In this document: piece by piece, positions 23,075 to 36,544 of the stretch
Layout: each line of letters opens with the position of its first letter
Position numbering within the stretch: the first letter of the stretch is position 1
Assembly (NCBI GenBank): GCA_949752795.1
Contig: OX457064.1
Coordinates: 38,870,368-38,934,367 of the forward strand
Length of the DNA stretch: 64,000 nt
Direction: 5' to 3'
From: Hyperoodon ampullatus
Lineage: Eukaryota; Chordata; Mammalia; Artiodactyla; Ziphiidae
Notes under the pieces: generated by a model
Told to the model about the DNA's origin: nothing
Databases searched by the model: none
What the model saw: the letters and a program-made list of their open reading frames with translations, nothing else
Program-made: the position numbers and the translations under genes

Positions 23075-23640
23075 TGTCATTATTGATGCATAACAAATTT
23101 ATTCCAAAACTCAGGGGCTAAAAATATGCATTTTATTACAATCATGGATTTTGTGGATCAGTGATTTAGAAAGGGAGCAGTGGGAACAGCTGTCTCTGCT
23201 CCATGATGCCTGAGACCTTGGCTGGAAGGACTTGAAGGCTGGGAGTGGGAATCGTCTGGAAGCATCTTTTATTCGCATGTCTAATGGTTGATACTGGTGG
23301 TTGGCAGGATCCTTGGCTGGAGCTGTTAGATAATCTGCATGTGGCATCTTCATGAGGCCTGGGCTTCCTCACAATGTGGCAGCCTCAAACATCTTCCGCA
23401 GAGCTCAGAGTCCCATCGCAGAGTGTCCCAAGAGAACCAGGTGGAGACTGTATCATCTTCTATGGCCTAGTCTCGGAAGTCACATGGCATTTCTTTCACC
23501 ATAGTCACTGGCCCACCCCAATTAAAGTAGGACCATAGACCCCCATCTCTTGATGGGAGGAGCATCAAAGAACATATGGGAAACATATGTTTCCCATATG
23601 GGAACATATGAGAAACACTGCTGAAGCCATTTTGGAAAAA
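23075..23640 (-). mobile_element. MLT1-like LTR, antisense
   Basis: This long relic carries the order expected of a MaLR-type LTR complement: 'gcataacaaatttattcc', 'catggattttgtggatc', 'gtctctgctccatgatg', 'cctagtctcggaagtcac' and 'cttgatgggaggagcatc'. A 28-bp perfect palindrome lies near its right end. Subfamily is not resolved. Confidence 0.65.
23573..23600. repeat. 28-bp perfect palindrome
   Basis: The half-sites catatgggaaacat and atgtttcccatatg are exact reverse complements with no spacer, centred on 'catatg'. A further partial copy of the half-site follows ('gggaacatatgag'). It lies where the LTR consensus would have a simple flank, so it seems to be a local rearrangement. Confidence 0.95.
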
Positions 23641-24819
23641 GTCACATCTGCTACATCTTTCCTGACTTCCCCTTCACTCTCTTTTTCTTTTTTCCATCTC
23701 CATTGTGTTCCCTGAATTATTAGGCATTAGGGCCTCTGTATAAATTCTATGTGTCATATATGTACATGCATTCATAACTTTTTCTCTGACTCACACTTTT
23801 ATTATTATTTCCATGCATAAAATGGTAATTTTATCAGCCTTTGCCATCACATGCTATTATGTCAAACGTATTTCCCTAAATGGTTTTGTTCTTAAATGAT
23901 AAACAAGTGAGACAAGCATTTACTTGCACTCTTCCTGCAGGCTTTTACCTCTTGTGTTATACATGATTATCTTTCATGCTTCGGCCTCTTTACTTCTACA
24001 GTAGGTTCTTCTCTTGTTAGAAAAAGCTAGACAAAATTAGTGTTTGTTCCATCCTTATTTTGCTATTCTTTGGGTGAGAACATACCTCATGCCTTATGTT
24101 TTCTACTTTTCTGTGAGCAATAAATGTATGCATGACTTCCTGGGTAGCCATATGTGTTCTGGACAACCTTAGAATTTTATTTTGTATTCTATTCTATTTC
24201 TATTTATATAACAGCACACTGCCTTTTGAAATAAACTGTTAGACTTTCAACCTTAAAATTACATTAGCATCTTTAAACATCAGCTCAGAAAACCCTGGTT
24301 CTTCTAAAATAAATTTACTTTTCTTTAGGGGTTTCCCCATGGGTTGTGGTATATTCAAATGTCCTAGATAACCTTAGGGATTTTCCAACCTCGTGAGTGG
24401 GTTTAATACTCAGAACTTAGAATTTTAAATTATGTGTGTAACTCAATAACTTTTTTCTTTTTTTTCCTAGATCATCTAGGATGTGTGGGGCTTTATTTGC
24501 TATTTAATTTTAGAAAGCACTTTTGGCCTAAGTAATGGAACCATGTCTCTTTTCTGTTTCTTCTTGTCAAGTCCCCGAGTTTATTATACAGCAACTGCTC
24601 ATATATTTTCACCTCAATCATTCTACTTTATGGTTTTTAAAAAAATATAAGCACTCTAAAGATTTTGTGGAAATAGTGAGCATATAATGAATAAAGAAGA
24701 CAGGCAATGAAGAAAAGGAAGGAAATGGTAAAAGTTTAAATCAAAGATGAATTGCATTATCTTAGCTGTCAGCTGGGTAACAAGGGTTTCTCATTCTTCT
24801 CCCACACATTCCGTTCCAG
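23641..24819. other. Unassigned DNA
   Basis: AT-rich sequence without recognised family or gene. No open frame above 60 codons looks coding. Confidence 0.45.
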
Positions 24820-25110
24820 CTGTGCATACTCATCAGCATCCCCCATGCCCTTTCACGCCTCTCTAGCTCTGGATGTGAAGGTTATGGTGTCTGGAATGAC
24901 CTTCCCCTTTCTTCTGATAAAATCTAACTCTCAGCTCACATGTTATTTTCTCTGTGTCAAATCATGGTTCCTGATTCAAGTATATAGTTCTTTTCATATC
25001 ATAGTGAATAGGTATTTACGTGTCTACCTCTCCCACAAATTTCATCAGAGGCTGGGCCTATGTTTTACTCATTTCTAAAACCCTAGGGCCAGACAAATAT
25101 TTGTTCAATT
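24820..25110 (+). mobile_element. L2 LINE 3' relic
   Basis: L2 phrases occur in order: 'atgccctttcacgcctct', 'tggaatgaccttcccctt', 'gctcacatgttattttctc' and an end with 'aaaccctagggcc' and 'aatatttgttcaatt'. A 108-codon frame (24752-25078) spans it but is chance reading of the relic, not a gene. Confidence 0.72.
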
Positions 25111-25127
25111 CATGTATTTTAAGTGAC

Positions 25128-25310
25128 TACATTTATGACCTTGATTAAGTTACTTAGCCCATTTGTGCTTTCTGCTTTGTAAAATGGAAATAATAATAGT
25201 ATCTAATTTAAAGGATTGTTTTGAGGATGAAATGAAATCGTCCATGTAGAACACAGTGCTTTACATATAATTCATGTTCAGTAAATATATAGCTATTGCT
25301 GTTATGATTT
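25128..25310 (+). mobile_element. MIR SINE relic
   Basis: The MIR body is seen as 'gaccttgattaagttactt', then 'tttgtaaaatggaaataat' and 'gaggatgaaatgaaat', with an end 'cagtgctttacatata'. The tRNA-like head is missing. Confidence 0.78.
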
Positions 25311-28089
25311 TTCTGAAAATATTAATCATTAAAATCCTATAACTAATGGTCATGAAAATAAATGCTTCATTTTCTAAGTTTTTTTAAGATAAAAGAGCAT
25401 TTAACAGATGGTTTAAATACTAGTGTTAAACAAATAGACTTGTTTACCATCACAATGAAATATCTTTTAATTTACTTATAGTAGCTGTTTTTACTACAGA
25501 TAACTTTCACAAGTAAATAACGCTTATGAGATACAGGCCATGAACTGCTGTTGCTGATTCTAAAAGCAGAGCGTGCCCTCAAGAGAACACTTCTTTAAAA
25601 TAACAAAGGAATTAGGGATTCTGAAAAGCAGGCCTCCAGCTTTGTTTTCTAAAATGTTAAAAAGTAAAGCAGTGGAGACATCGGCCACACACATAAAACA
25701 GTTGCCGATTTTAGTCATTGGATTTGCAAGAAGTAAATTTTACTATCGGTTAATTATTTTCTACATAATAGAGGTATTGAGATAAATATGATTTGCCACA
25801 TCACGCATATCATACATTCAGACTGGTTTTTATTAAAATATTTAATATCTTGGCTGTAATAATATTTCAAAAACAAAGTTTACATTGTGATGTGAATGTG
25901 CCAGATTCTTTTTTTTAAATTCAATTCACCAAGTACAGAGTGTAAATAAAGGTATTTTTGAGATTTATTTATTTTGAGGGATTCCATTGAGGAAACATAA
26001 TTTATAATCTATTTATATAGTATTAGTATTAGTTATCAGACTTCCCAAAATGAACACGTTGATTAAAGACATACTTCTGACCACCTTCATCCAAAAAAAA
26101 TAAAAATAAAAGGATATGCAGAGTTTGAAAGGTTTGGCTTTCTAGAGCTATGCAATTGACCTGATTACTAACTTCTTAAATTATACAGACTACTCATTTT
26201 GTAACTCAGATATTTGGCTTATCTTAATAACTGTGATAGATTAACCACCTGGAATCTACTTATGTTCAGTATTTTTTTTATAAAACCATTCTACTCAAAC
26301 ACAAAGATTTCTTAATAACATACCAGGTGACAGAAGAGGGGAGGAAAAGGAGTAATGGAATTGAAAGAAAAATTTACGAGTGTGAAGTTTTCTAACTTGT
26401 AGTCTTCACCAAAATCTCCTTCATTATGGAGACCATATTTTTCAGCTAAATGGGGAATGAGAAGGGAATAAAAGTGGTTGTTCTTACTAGTGAGGACAGG
26501 CTAAGTTTATACTGTACTGACAAACAATACTCAAATCTCAATGGCTTAACTCAAGAAAAACTATTTCTCATGTTTCTCATTTATGCAATGCTCACTCTGA
26601 GTATGATGATGGAGACTGCTTCAACCACTGCTTCACTATCTGCACCCAAAGCCTCCTCCATACTTGCTGCAGCAGGCCGTGGAAGCACAAGAGGAACTCA
26701 CAAGTATAATTAAATGCTTCAGCCCAGAAACGACACTGGTAATCGAATGCCTCATCCCAAAAGTCATTCCCTTCACAGCTCATCGGCTTTCCATTTGCCT
26801 AGAAGGATAGGAGGTCCACACATTGTTGAAAACACTAGAAGTCCCTATCATGGGGGTCAGAACAGAACCTAACACAGTGTTTTTCCCCATAATAATCGCT
26901 GCATAGTGAATTAACTCCAATTTCAACTCTCCAAATAATTTAGTCTTAATCTGAGTTTTGCATATGAAGCTGAGGACATGATTCTGTCACCACTGTAATT
27001 TGGATATGTCTGGGTACGCCGGAGCTTTAGTGGCACTGACCTACCAAATGTCCACTTGCAAGAGGGATTGAGAGACCAGTGAGGAGAGGACTCATCCTAA
27101 GGGAGCAGGAAGTTGGGAAGATTATAGTGTTTCAATAACAGAATATTAGTCATTAGAGAATAAGGAAGTCTGGGTAATGCTTGGTTGACTATTAGAGTAA
27201 GCAAAAGAGCTGCTCTACTGTTAACTCTTGAAAACATTAGGGTACAATCTTCTCTGCTTTGGGTACCTAATTAACAAATACACTGTAACAGATTGCAAGG
27301 GGATCTCTTCCAAGGTTTGGCCTTGAATAGAACTTGAACTTGACAGAATCAGCAGCAGGAGTTGACATCCCATGGCAATCAATGGTGGTACCCAGAAGAA
27401 GTGGCTAGAGTGCCAACGACCAGGAAACACAGCAGTGACCGAAAGATCAGGATCAATTTTAAAGTGACAGTGCCAGCAAAAGCAGTATCGGTGGCCCAGC
27501 AGATGGTGGCAGTGATACAATAGCATGATGCAAAATGAGGCCAAAGCAGAAGAGTGGGAAAGTAGATACTTATCATGGGGTAACTAAGCAGACTTCTTAG
27601 TAGTCCCTTGATCAGATCCACCTTAGCAAGCAAGAACATCCATCCGCCAGCTGCTGGGTATGTTAGTAGCTCATAGTCACAGCTGGCCCCTCTCTAAGAG
27701 AACTGCCTCCAGCCAAATGGAAGTTCTTCTGCTCAAGGGATGGGGCCCTCTCAAAATCAGCCTGTTGTCAATAACTGACTGACCCGGGTACATAAAAGGA
27801 TGCACTGCTTGCCTAGAGGTGGGATCAACTCTCGGTGCTACTCATACTCCAGAGCTCCCTGTGGGATCAGGCGGGAACTACATTGTAACTGAGCCACACA
27901 TCCATCTCCTGCATTATCTCCTTCTCTCTTTCCTTCTCTATGAGCTGAAGCCATAACAGTCTCTGCTTTTACCATAAGCAGTGAGGAAACGTGAGCAGTT
28001 TCTATGGAACACAGAGAATAAAGATATTAGCTTCCTAAAGAGGCAGCATATGCTTTGAGATGTGCAGAGTGAAGAAAGGCTTGCCCTTG
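25311..28089. other. Mostly unassigned DNA
   Basis: About 2.8 kb. A piece at 26500-26800 ('caatggcttaactcaag') may be an old LTR complement. The block 27290-27960 has higher GC and ends 'ctccttctctctttcc', which could be an unrecognised LTR. No gene is supported: the 107-codon minus-strand frame at 27221-27544 has no motif I recognise. Confidence 0.35.
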
Positions 28090-28290
28090 TCCAAACTTCT
28101 GCTCTCATTACTGCTTCAGTTTGGGAAGCTTACCTCTCTCAATGACTGCAAATCTTACCCATCCTCTTAGACCTAGCTTAAGCTTTCATGGAATCTTTCC
28201 AGACCACTCTAACCCACAGTGACATTCTCTGAAGTTGCATGCTACTTACTGTTTGTGTCACCAATTTAGCAACTGATGCTTCAACTTGTG
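28090..28290 (+). mobile_element. L2 LINE fragment
   Basis: A weak L2-like stretch with 'cccatcctcttagacctag' and 'ttccagaccactctaaccc'. It is short and heavily diverged. Confidence 0.5.
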
Positions 28291-28859
28291 ACATTACAGC
28301 ATCTCTTCTAATAATTTATTCTTCTAATATTATGCACCTGCTATGCCAGACACTGACCAACAAAAATAAATGACATGGTTGTACCTTCCACGAACTGACT
28401 TTAATGGAGAATAGAAACCTATTACAACACTTGGAAGTATGTAACACTGTGAAAATTGGAGATATTTTTACAAGGGCAATATTTTAACTGTTTTGAAAGA
28501 TGATCAGAAGTTAAGGAGGAATAAAGTATTTCAGAGGAAAGCATTAAAAAGTGGTACACTCAAGGAGTTAAAAATGATTCATTGGTTACTCAGTGCATAT
28601 GTTATAAGGAGAAAGAAGAGAATAGGAGAAAATCAGTGTGGAAAAGAAAGTAAGATCTCAAGTGTAAAAGACCGTCTATGTCATGCCAGGATATTTAACT
28701 TCTATCCACTAGGCAATAAGGAGCCAACAAGTGTTAGTAACCCCAGGATGATGGTTGCATGTACTGTGGTAAAATCCATATTCCACAAGCCTTACCACCT
28801 ATGATTTCAGGATAAGTCAACCTTTCCTTCAGAAAATTATAAAATATCTTAGACATTAA
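28291..28859. other. Unassigned DNA
   Basis: A piece near 28330-28450 resembles an ancient interspersed repeat ('cctgctatgccagacactg'). A 103-codon frame at 28493-28804 has no recognised homology and no coding signature beyond its length. Confidence 0.4.
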
Positions 28860-29850
28860 AAAAATGTATAGCGTGCAATATGATGATTATCTATGCATGC
28901 TCCACTCACCTTAAGAAATAAAACATTTCAACAGTTTCCATTATTTTCCCTCTCCTCAGATAAGACTACTACCTGAATCTGGTGTATTATCATTCCTTCT
29001 TTTATTTTCCCCATATTTTCCTTACACATGCTATATATAAGTATACTTCTGCACCTTGCTTTCTTCAATTAAGATCACATTTGTGAAATTGATGCCTCGT
29101 GATATATGAAGCTCAAATTCATTCGCTTTCACTGATATGTAGCATTCTATTGTGTTGATATAATGCACTTTTTTTTTATCCTTTCTCCTACTACCATAGA
29201 TTTGTTTCCAGTTTAACCACTATAAATGATGTCATTATGAACAACGTTATACATGTTTCTTTGTACATATCTGGGCGAGGGGGTATAGAAATGAAATTGC
29301 TGGGTCATTTGGTGTATATATCTATAGTTTTAGTCAATATTGCCAAATTGCCATCTAAAGTGATTGCACAAATTTATACCCGCCATCAGAGTATAAATAT
29401 TCTAACTACTCTTCATTTTTCCCAAAACTTTATGTTATTAAACTTGATATTTTTAGTATCTCATTGTAGAACTAGTATTTCATCATGGAACTAGTTGTGG
29501 AAATAGTTTACATTTTCGTGACTACCCATGATAATTTTTATGCATTGCCCATTTTTCTAATGGGTTGTTTTTTCTTTCTGATTTATAGGAATTTGTGTTA
29601 GATCTATAGGCTACAATTTTCTATTTCAGTCTGAGGGGTTTTTTTTTTTTTTTGTACTTTATTTGATTTTGAGACCCAAGTCTTTTTATTTTAATACTGT
29701 CATGTATGAAGCTAGTTTTTATATTTGTACTTTTTTGTTTATTTGCTTACAAAATCCTTCTATATTCAAGTTCATAGAAATGTTTTATATTTTCATCTGT
29801 ATACTTAAAATATTATTTTTCTCATTTCAGTCTTAACACTTGAATTGTTT
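28860..29850 (-). mobile_element. Old L1/HAL1-like LINE fragment, antisense
   Basis: Read as the complement of an old LINE 3' part: 'tctattgtgttgatataa', 'gaaattgctgggtcatttgg' and 'cattgcccatttttctaat' are the usual landmarks in antisense L1 copies. All frames are broken. A T run sits at about 29639-29653. Confidence 0.75.
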
Positions 29851-30070
29851 TTATATCATTTGAAATAGGGATCATATTTTCTTTCTATGTGGGTTTTGTA
29901 ATAGGTCTCTTTGTTCTTTTGAAAGCGATTGAGAAATAGAAGTAAAAGTCAGAAAAATGGAACTCAAAATATCACCTTTACTACTAGGAAAAGCTAATTG
30001 GGGATTATGATTTTAGATCTCAAGCCAAATGGGCTTGCTAAAAATTTACTCCTAAATTGGACATAATTAT

Positions 30071-30425
30071 TGCTATGGTCTGAATGTCTGTATTGCTCCA
30101 AAATTCATATGATGAAATCCTAACCCCTAATGTGATGCATTAGGAGATGAGGCCTTTGGAAGTTGATTAGGTCATGAGATTGAGCCTTCATTAATGGGAT
30201 TAGTCTTCTTATAAAAGAGATTCCAGAGAGCTACCTGGCCCCCTTCTGTCATGTGAGCACACAGCTGTCTATGAACCAGGAAGTGGGTTCTAACCAGACA
30301 CCAAACCTGCAGGCATCTTGATCTTGGACTTCCTGGACTCCAGAACTGTGAGAAATAAGTTTCTGTTGTTCATAAGCCACTCAGTTTATGGTATTTTGTT
30401 ATGGCAGCCCAAGTGGACAAAAACA
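30071..30425 (+). mobile_element. MSTA/MLT1A-type MaLR solo LTR
   Basis: A complete LTR running from 'tgctatggtctgaatgtct' to 'caagtggacaaaaaca'. It includes 'caaaattcatatgatgaaat', a TATA-like 'ttataaaagaga' and a poly(A)-signal-like 'gagaaataagtttc'. A 5-bp TSD is possible (attat before, gttat after). No internal retroviral sequence is attached. Confidence 0.85.
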
Positions 30426-32062
30426 GTTATTTATCCAGGCCCTAACTGGCACAGGTAGATCACTATTGGCTTCCTATTTAAGTAGCAGATGCATGTGAAA
30501 TGAGAGCAGATAAAAAAGTGCACTTTCCACAGGCAGGGAGATCCAAAGAGAGTAGTGAAGCAGCTGCTTAGCAGAGCAAGCTCAACAACTCCTCTCAAAC
30601 AAACAAAGCAAAAATAATCCTCCTCCTTTCAAGACATGGAGTCAATAAAGTGTAGGAAAAGAAGTTAGAGTCCTTTTAAATGAAGATCCTCATGTGGAAG
30701 CATAATGTGGAAGGATAAGAATCTTTTCCCCTTAGTATCTGATATAACAAAGGGCACGTGAATCCTGAAACCATGCAAATATGGGAGGGAGGGGTAGCCA
30801 TGCTAGACCATGTGAAAAACTAAAGTGAAGTCAAACAGAAATTAGATTGTACAAACAGAGATAAGCCTTTTCAAGTTGGAAACAGTAAACTCACTTTTGG
30901 ATTTCTAGTTCCAGTTCTACTGTGGCCTGCTGGCACTTTATTTCTCCTTTTTGGATGACTGCATTTGCCTATTTAATCCTTACCATAGCTTGTGCTTTTC
31001 TCCACTTCCTGGAGTGAATTTATGTTTCTTGCAATCATACAATCCAAAACTAGATTACAACAAAATAAGAGAAAGAGAGAAAAAACAAACAAACAGAGTA
31101 GAAAGATATTTACATCCATGAAATATAATTACCAGACTTTTACAGAAGTTTCTAGATTATGGTTATTTTCTCTCCATCATTTTGTTGCAATACCATTACA
31201 CACAGCAACTTTCATATTAAATGACTCATGAACTTTTCCCAATTATACTTAAGTTTCTGTCAATTGCGTCCTATTTTTAAATGTAAATAAAATATTTTAA
31301 TGTAAAAAATATTTAAAATAATATAAATATACAGAAAACACATAAGTAAAAAATATATATGTAAATGACAGAAATCACGATTAAATGGAAAAGACAAGTA
31401 TAATAATAGAATTCACTAGACTTCAGTTTTTAAAATTTTCTACAGAAGTAAAAGTTTGGATTCCCCTTTGAAGACAAATTACACATCTAATTAAAGAAAA
31501 ACACTTAAAATGGGACTTTGGGTTATGCAAAGGTAAAGAACAGACTTTATTCTGCAAAGACACCTCAAGAAAATGAGCAGAAAAAAAAAAAAGAAAAGAA
31601 AATGAGCAGAAACTAGCTAAGGTAAAATTTTCCAAGTAAAATGTATTCTTGGAGCAAAATCTCACTAAAGACTGCATTTTGTAGACAGTGAGAGAGTGAC
31701 TCGGACTATTACTGCTTGAATGTTAAGAAAAAAATGTGTGTGAACTGTGATGTCTGGAGAAGTTGGGAAAACCCATTTTACCCAAAGTGTAACAACACAA
31801 GAGTCTGTTTTATCTACACAGCACCAGACATTCATGCCTGGAATAATCATTCTAAGGTATCACCTACGTGAATATATCTGCTATAAAAATTGGATAGTTT
31901 AAAATTTTATTTCTTAAAAGGGTTAAAATGTCAAAAACAACAAAAGAGCTAGGATGGCAAAAAAAACCTCAACCTATTTTAAAAGGTGGGTAAAAATACT
32001 TGACCTAGTGTCTCTCATGAGTAAATTGCTATATAAAAGAATATTTGATATAAAGATAATAC
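30426..32062. other. Unassigned AT-rich DNA
   Basis: No gene or repeat family is recognised, apart from the A-rich insertion with 17-bp direct repeats at 31567-31612 listed separately. Confidence 0.42.
31567..31612 (+). repeat. 17-bp direct repeats around an A-rich insert
   Basis: The sequence aagaaaatgagcagaaa occurs perfectly at 31567-31583 and 31596-31612, separated by 12 nt that are all A except one G. This looks like a poly(A)-only insertion with TSD or, alternatively, a small tandem duplication with A slippage. Confidence 0.85.
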
Positions 32063-34262
32063 ATCATTAACAATTGGATTTATTCTAGTAATGCAGGATT
32101 GTTTTAACATTGAAAAATAAATTAGTGTTGATACACGTTAGCAGAAGAAAAAAGAAGAATTCCATGATCCTCTTAATACATGCAAAGAAAACATTTCAGG
32201 TAATTCAGTATCAATTTACAATACAAATTCTTAAACTGGATATAGAATGGAACTTTCTAAACAGCATAGAATGTTCAAAAATTCTTATTAAAATTTTGTA
32301 CTTTATAATGAAATATTGAAAAATTTCCCCTGAGACCAGTAATAAAACTCTTCTTATTACTTATCTGCTATTGCCACTTTTATTCAGTACAGTACTAAAA
32401 GGAGTTGCCAGGGCAAGGCATTAAAAATAAAGGCAAAATAATTCATTATTTTCAGATGACTTGATATTATACACAAAAAAATAGCAAAAACAAAACAAAA
32501 GAAAAACAATCTACACTCAAACAATTTGAATTAAAAAGTAAATTGGGCAAAATCTCTAGATACAAGATCAGTGTACAAAATCAATTGCATTTTATATTCC
32601 CAAATAAAGATAGAAAATAAAAAATTTAAAACAAAACCACTTACAATAATAGCTGAAAAATAACTTTGATGAAAGTAAATCTGACAAAAAATATGCAAGT
32701 ACAAAGCATTACTGACAGAAATCAAAGTGGATGTAAAAAGATATAGGAATATACCATGGTCATAAATTGTAAAACTCAATATTGTAAAAATGTAAATTCT
32801 GTCTCTATCCAATTGATCCATAAATACAATAAAAGTTTCAGTGCTTTCTTGGTATAAATTGAAAGCTTCATTCTAAAATTTATGTGAAAATGAAAAAGGT
32901 CGAGCATAGCCAAGACAAACTGGAAGAACAACAAAGCTGGAGAAATTACACAAACAGATTGCTAGACATTAAAAATCTATAGTAATTAAGGCAGTGTGAC
33001 TTTGGAACAAGGAACAAATAGATCTGTGAAGCAGAACTGAAAATCCAGTCATCTGATTTATGACACAATGACACTGCAGTACGGGGGGAAAAGATAGTCT
33101 TTTCCAGAAAAGAGGGACTTTTCCATATGGGTGCTGGATCAATTAGATATCCATATAAAAAAATAAATAAAATTTGATCCTTGTCTGACACCATACACAA
33201 CAACCAATCTCAGATGGATTGTATATTTAAATGTGAAATGCAAAACACTAAAGCTTTCATAAAGGAACAGGAGAATATTTTCATGACCTGAGGTAGGCAA
33301 GTATTTCTTAAATAGGATTCTAAAAAGGCTAAAGAAGAGGGGAAGAAAAGATAAACTATGCTAAAACAATTGAATTGCTGTTCCTCAAAAGAAAAAGACA
33401 CCATTACAAAACTAAAGGGTAATCTATACGGTAAGCATAAAAATACATTTTTATAAGTGTATTGTCAAAGAATGTGTATAACTCCTATAAATCAGTAAGA
33501 AAAATATAAACAACACAATAGAACGATAGGCAAAAGACTTGAAAAAACAACTCGCAAAAGAAACTATTCAAATGTCTCCTAAATACATAAAAAGGGGCTT
33601 TAAGAGTCACCAGGTAAACACAAGTTAAAACTGAAAAGAGACACACTGCACACTCACCAATATAACACATTTTAAAAGACACCAAATATTGCAGAAGATA
33701 TGAATCAAGTGGTACTCTTATTGCTTAGCAGAAATTACTCAAGCTACTAAAGCCATGTATCCAATAATCCCTCAATTCTGTTCTTAGACTTGTACCCAAG
33801 AGAAAGGCACTCATGTGTCTACCGAAAGACAATGACAATGTTCATGCTGCACTATTTGCAATAGCTTTCAAATAGGGATATCAAATGTCTATAACAGTAG
33901 AATAGATGAATAAATTATGGTACATTGATACAATAGATAACTACACAGTGATGAGAAAGAGAACATTAACTATAGCAACCACATGTATGCATCTCACATG
34001 CATATGTGAAGTGAAAGAATAAGACATAATAATCCTAATCATAATAATACAGCACATAATAATCTTTGCTGTATGATGCCACTTATATCAAGTTAAAAAA
34101 AATCAGGATAGTGGTTATCCTTGGGGATTAATGGTTAGAAGGAAGAAAAAAAGGAGTTTTCTGGGTGCAAATAATGGTTTGTTTCCTCATCTGGGTGCAG
34201 GGTCCACACAGAAGTCATCATTTTGTGGAAAAAAAATCATCAAGCTGTACATATGATTGGTG
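32063..34262 (+). mobile_element. Old L1 ORF2 fragment
   Basis: This 2.2 kb fragment runs from the RT region ('ggatttattctagtaatgc') through the decayed catalytic region (near 32440) and the ORF2 C-terminal domain to a 3' UTR-like end. A block near 33800-33920 ('actcatgtgtctaccg', 'ttcatgctgcactatttgc') is typical of the ORF2 end. All frames are closed every 60-100 codons. It is one of the oldest L1 copies here. Confidence 0.85.
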
Positions 34263-36544
34263 TATTTTCCTACATATATTTTACATTCTAAAAATAAGTT
34301 AACTTCAAAGTATTTTCCAAAGATCCATATTCAAGTGATTCTAAATACTAACATTCACAATGATTCACAGTTGAATATTTCTTTTGGAAAATCCTTGGGA
34401 AATATCCCAACCCTCAATGAGAAACAGAAACAATTCCTGCTGTAAGCATTCTTTTTAGCCAAGTATACCACAGTGAAAATAAAATGCCAACTCTCATGTG
34501 AATTCACTATAACCTGAGGGAAAATGAACTGGAGGCACTGGTGAAGTTCAAGAGCATTTTTCTTATCTGAAGGTCTCAAAGTTGACTTTTGCTTTACCAT
34601 TTCCTAAGTGGAAATTTCTAAGTTCACATTCATGCCTGCACATGCAGCACTTTTACAATGACTAGATTCCCTTGCAGAGAGATCATGATTTACCAGCACA
34701 CCTCTTCTAGGAGTCTCATGTTCCTGCTTAGATCTTTCCTTGGATGATTTTTCAATGCTTACTAATGAATTTCCTTGCAACTAAAGAACTGATTCCATTG
34801 TGCCATTTTTTTTCTTTAACGTTATTGGCATATTTATCATCTGGAGGTATAGGTGAGAGGCCTAAAGGTATAATTAGTTCTTCTCTCATCTAATTTAAAT
34901 AAAAATAGTATAATGAGGTTATGGGACAATATTCTCTTAATTAAAGGGAGCCATCAAAGATCTTGTTAGTTATTCCTAGCGTTGAGTTAACATATTTAAA
35001 TTGACTAAACCTTTTTGATGCAGAGAAAATATGACATCAAGGCAGGTAAGTTATGGTTGGAACATCCCACTAGTCTAGGTGGAGGTGCAACCTGACTTGA
35101 TTCCAGGTATACTATGGTTAAGCACAGCTCATCTGGAACTACCGAGAATGTTCTCAAGAAAGATGGCATTTTCTCCTTGCACATCATTATTTGGCTCCAA
35201 GTTGAATTCAGATTGGGTTTTTTAGCATTTTATAACATTTTTACAAAAATAGATAAATTCCAAGATAACATTTATAAAAATGTTTCAGCATTTCAGTTAG
35301 TTTATTAAAAAAACCTTTTCAACATTCCAATAGCTCTTTTCTACATATTTTGGATATAATTGGTTAGTAGAAGGCTCTGAAAGTTTGAGTTATTTTTCAT
35401 GATAGTTATGGGTTAACTTTAAACTTATATAAATGAATCTGAAATTATCATAAAATATTTTCCTGGCCTTTTGTTATTTGAGATCTGTTTTTAAAGAAAT
35501 GCATACTTGCTAAAATGATTTCTGAAGCACTTTAGTACAAAGTAGAAAACAAACAATCTTTTTCGTCTGTTTAACAAATCACAAGGGCAATTATTTTCTT
35601 CTCAATGCTGAAGCACTAGTGTATAAAATACTCAACTCACTAACTCTAAAGGTACTACATGTACAAAAGGAACTAATTTAGCCTTTTTTAGGCAAAACAT
35701 TTGTACAATACCATAGAGAATCTTAACACAGGAGAGAACTACCCAGTCCAGGAAGTGGGTATATAGCTAAGGAGAATCATTTACTTATTCATTTATTCAA
35801 TGTCTGACAGTGTCCTCTCAACAGATATAAAAAGGAGAGAACCAAAATCTATGTCCTCAATGGGAGACAGACGTGCAAATAATCAAGTCCAGTACATTCA
35901 CCTAAGGCTGTGGAGGTACAACAATCAAGTGCACTGGGAGGGTGTGAAGAAGAGCAGTCTCTGGGCATCAGGAAAGGTTTTCACGGAGGGTTGTCAGTGT
36001 AACTCCAAGTCAGTGATATCCCAGGGAGTCTTACCTGGGGCTTGGGTTCTCCTCAGGCTCCTCCTTGACGACCTTCAGAGTACAGTGAAGTACACTCACA
36101 CCTCTGGAGTGGCCCCAAAGCAACTTGCTCATTAAGCCCTCCAGCTTCTACATGCATTAGCAGCAGACATACCAGGAAGCCTCAAAACAGATTAACTTAC
36201 AGGTATTGTGTGCTTGAGCAATCATCTCAATTCACCCTTATGGGAAATTACACTGTGACTTAAGTGGAGTTACAGAGCCAGAAATAGATGAGGTTTCTTT
36301 CTTATAGTAAAATTTAGGGCAATCAAGTGTATAAAATTATAAGTTTCCTTCAACAGCCTTTGTCTAGCATAACACTCAAGAAACTCATTGCTCTGATTCA
36401 AAAGTGAATGACACGTTTAGATACCATGCTCCCACTACTGGCAGTTTCCCCCCCTGAGTAACCACAGAAGAATTAAGGAATTAAACCTAGCTTAGGACAT
36501 TATATCAATGCATGCACAATATTTTTTCCCATTAGAATTAGTAC
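34263..36544. other. Unassigned DNA
   Basis: About 2.3 kb. A stretch at 35785-36030 ('caatgtctgacagtgtcc') may be an ancient interspersed repeat. A 111-codon frame at 35800-36135 covers it, has no recognised motif and is not called as a gene. Confidence 0.4.

Noticed and set aside
24752..25078. 108-codon open frame as a gene
   Set aside because: It is a chance frame across an L2 relic with no motif and no start context.
27221..27639. Overlapping 86-107-codon minus-strand frames as a membrane protein gene
   Set aside because: The hydrophobic stretches come from a CT-rich complement; two frames overlap equally well and there is no recognised domain.
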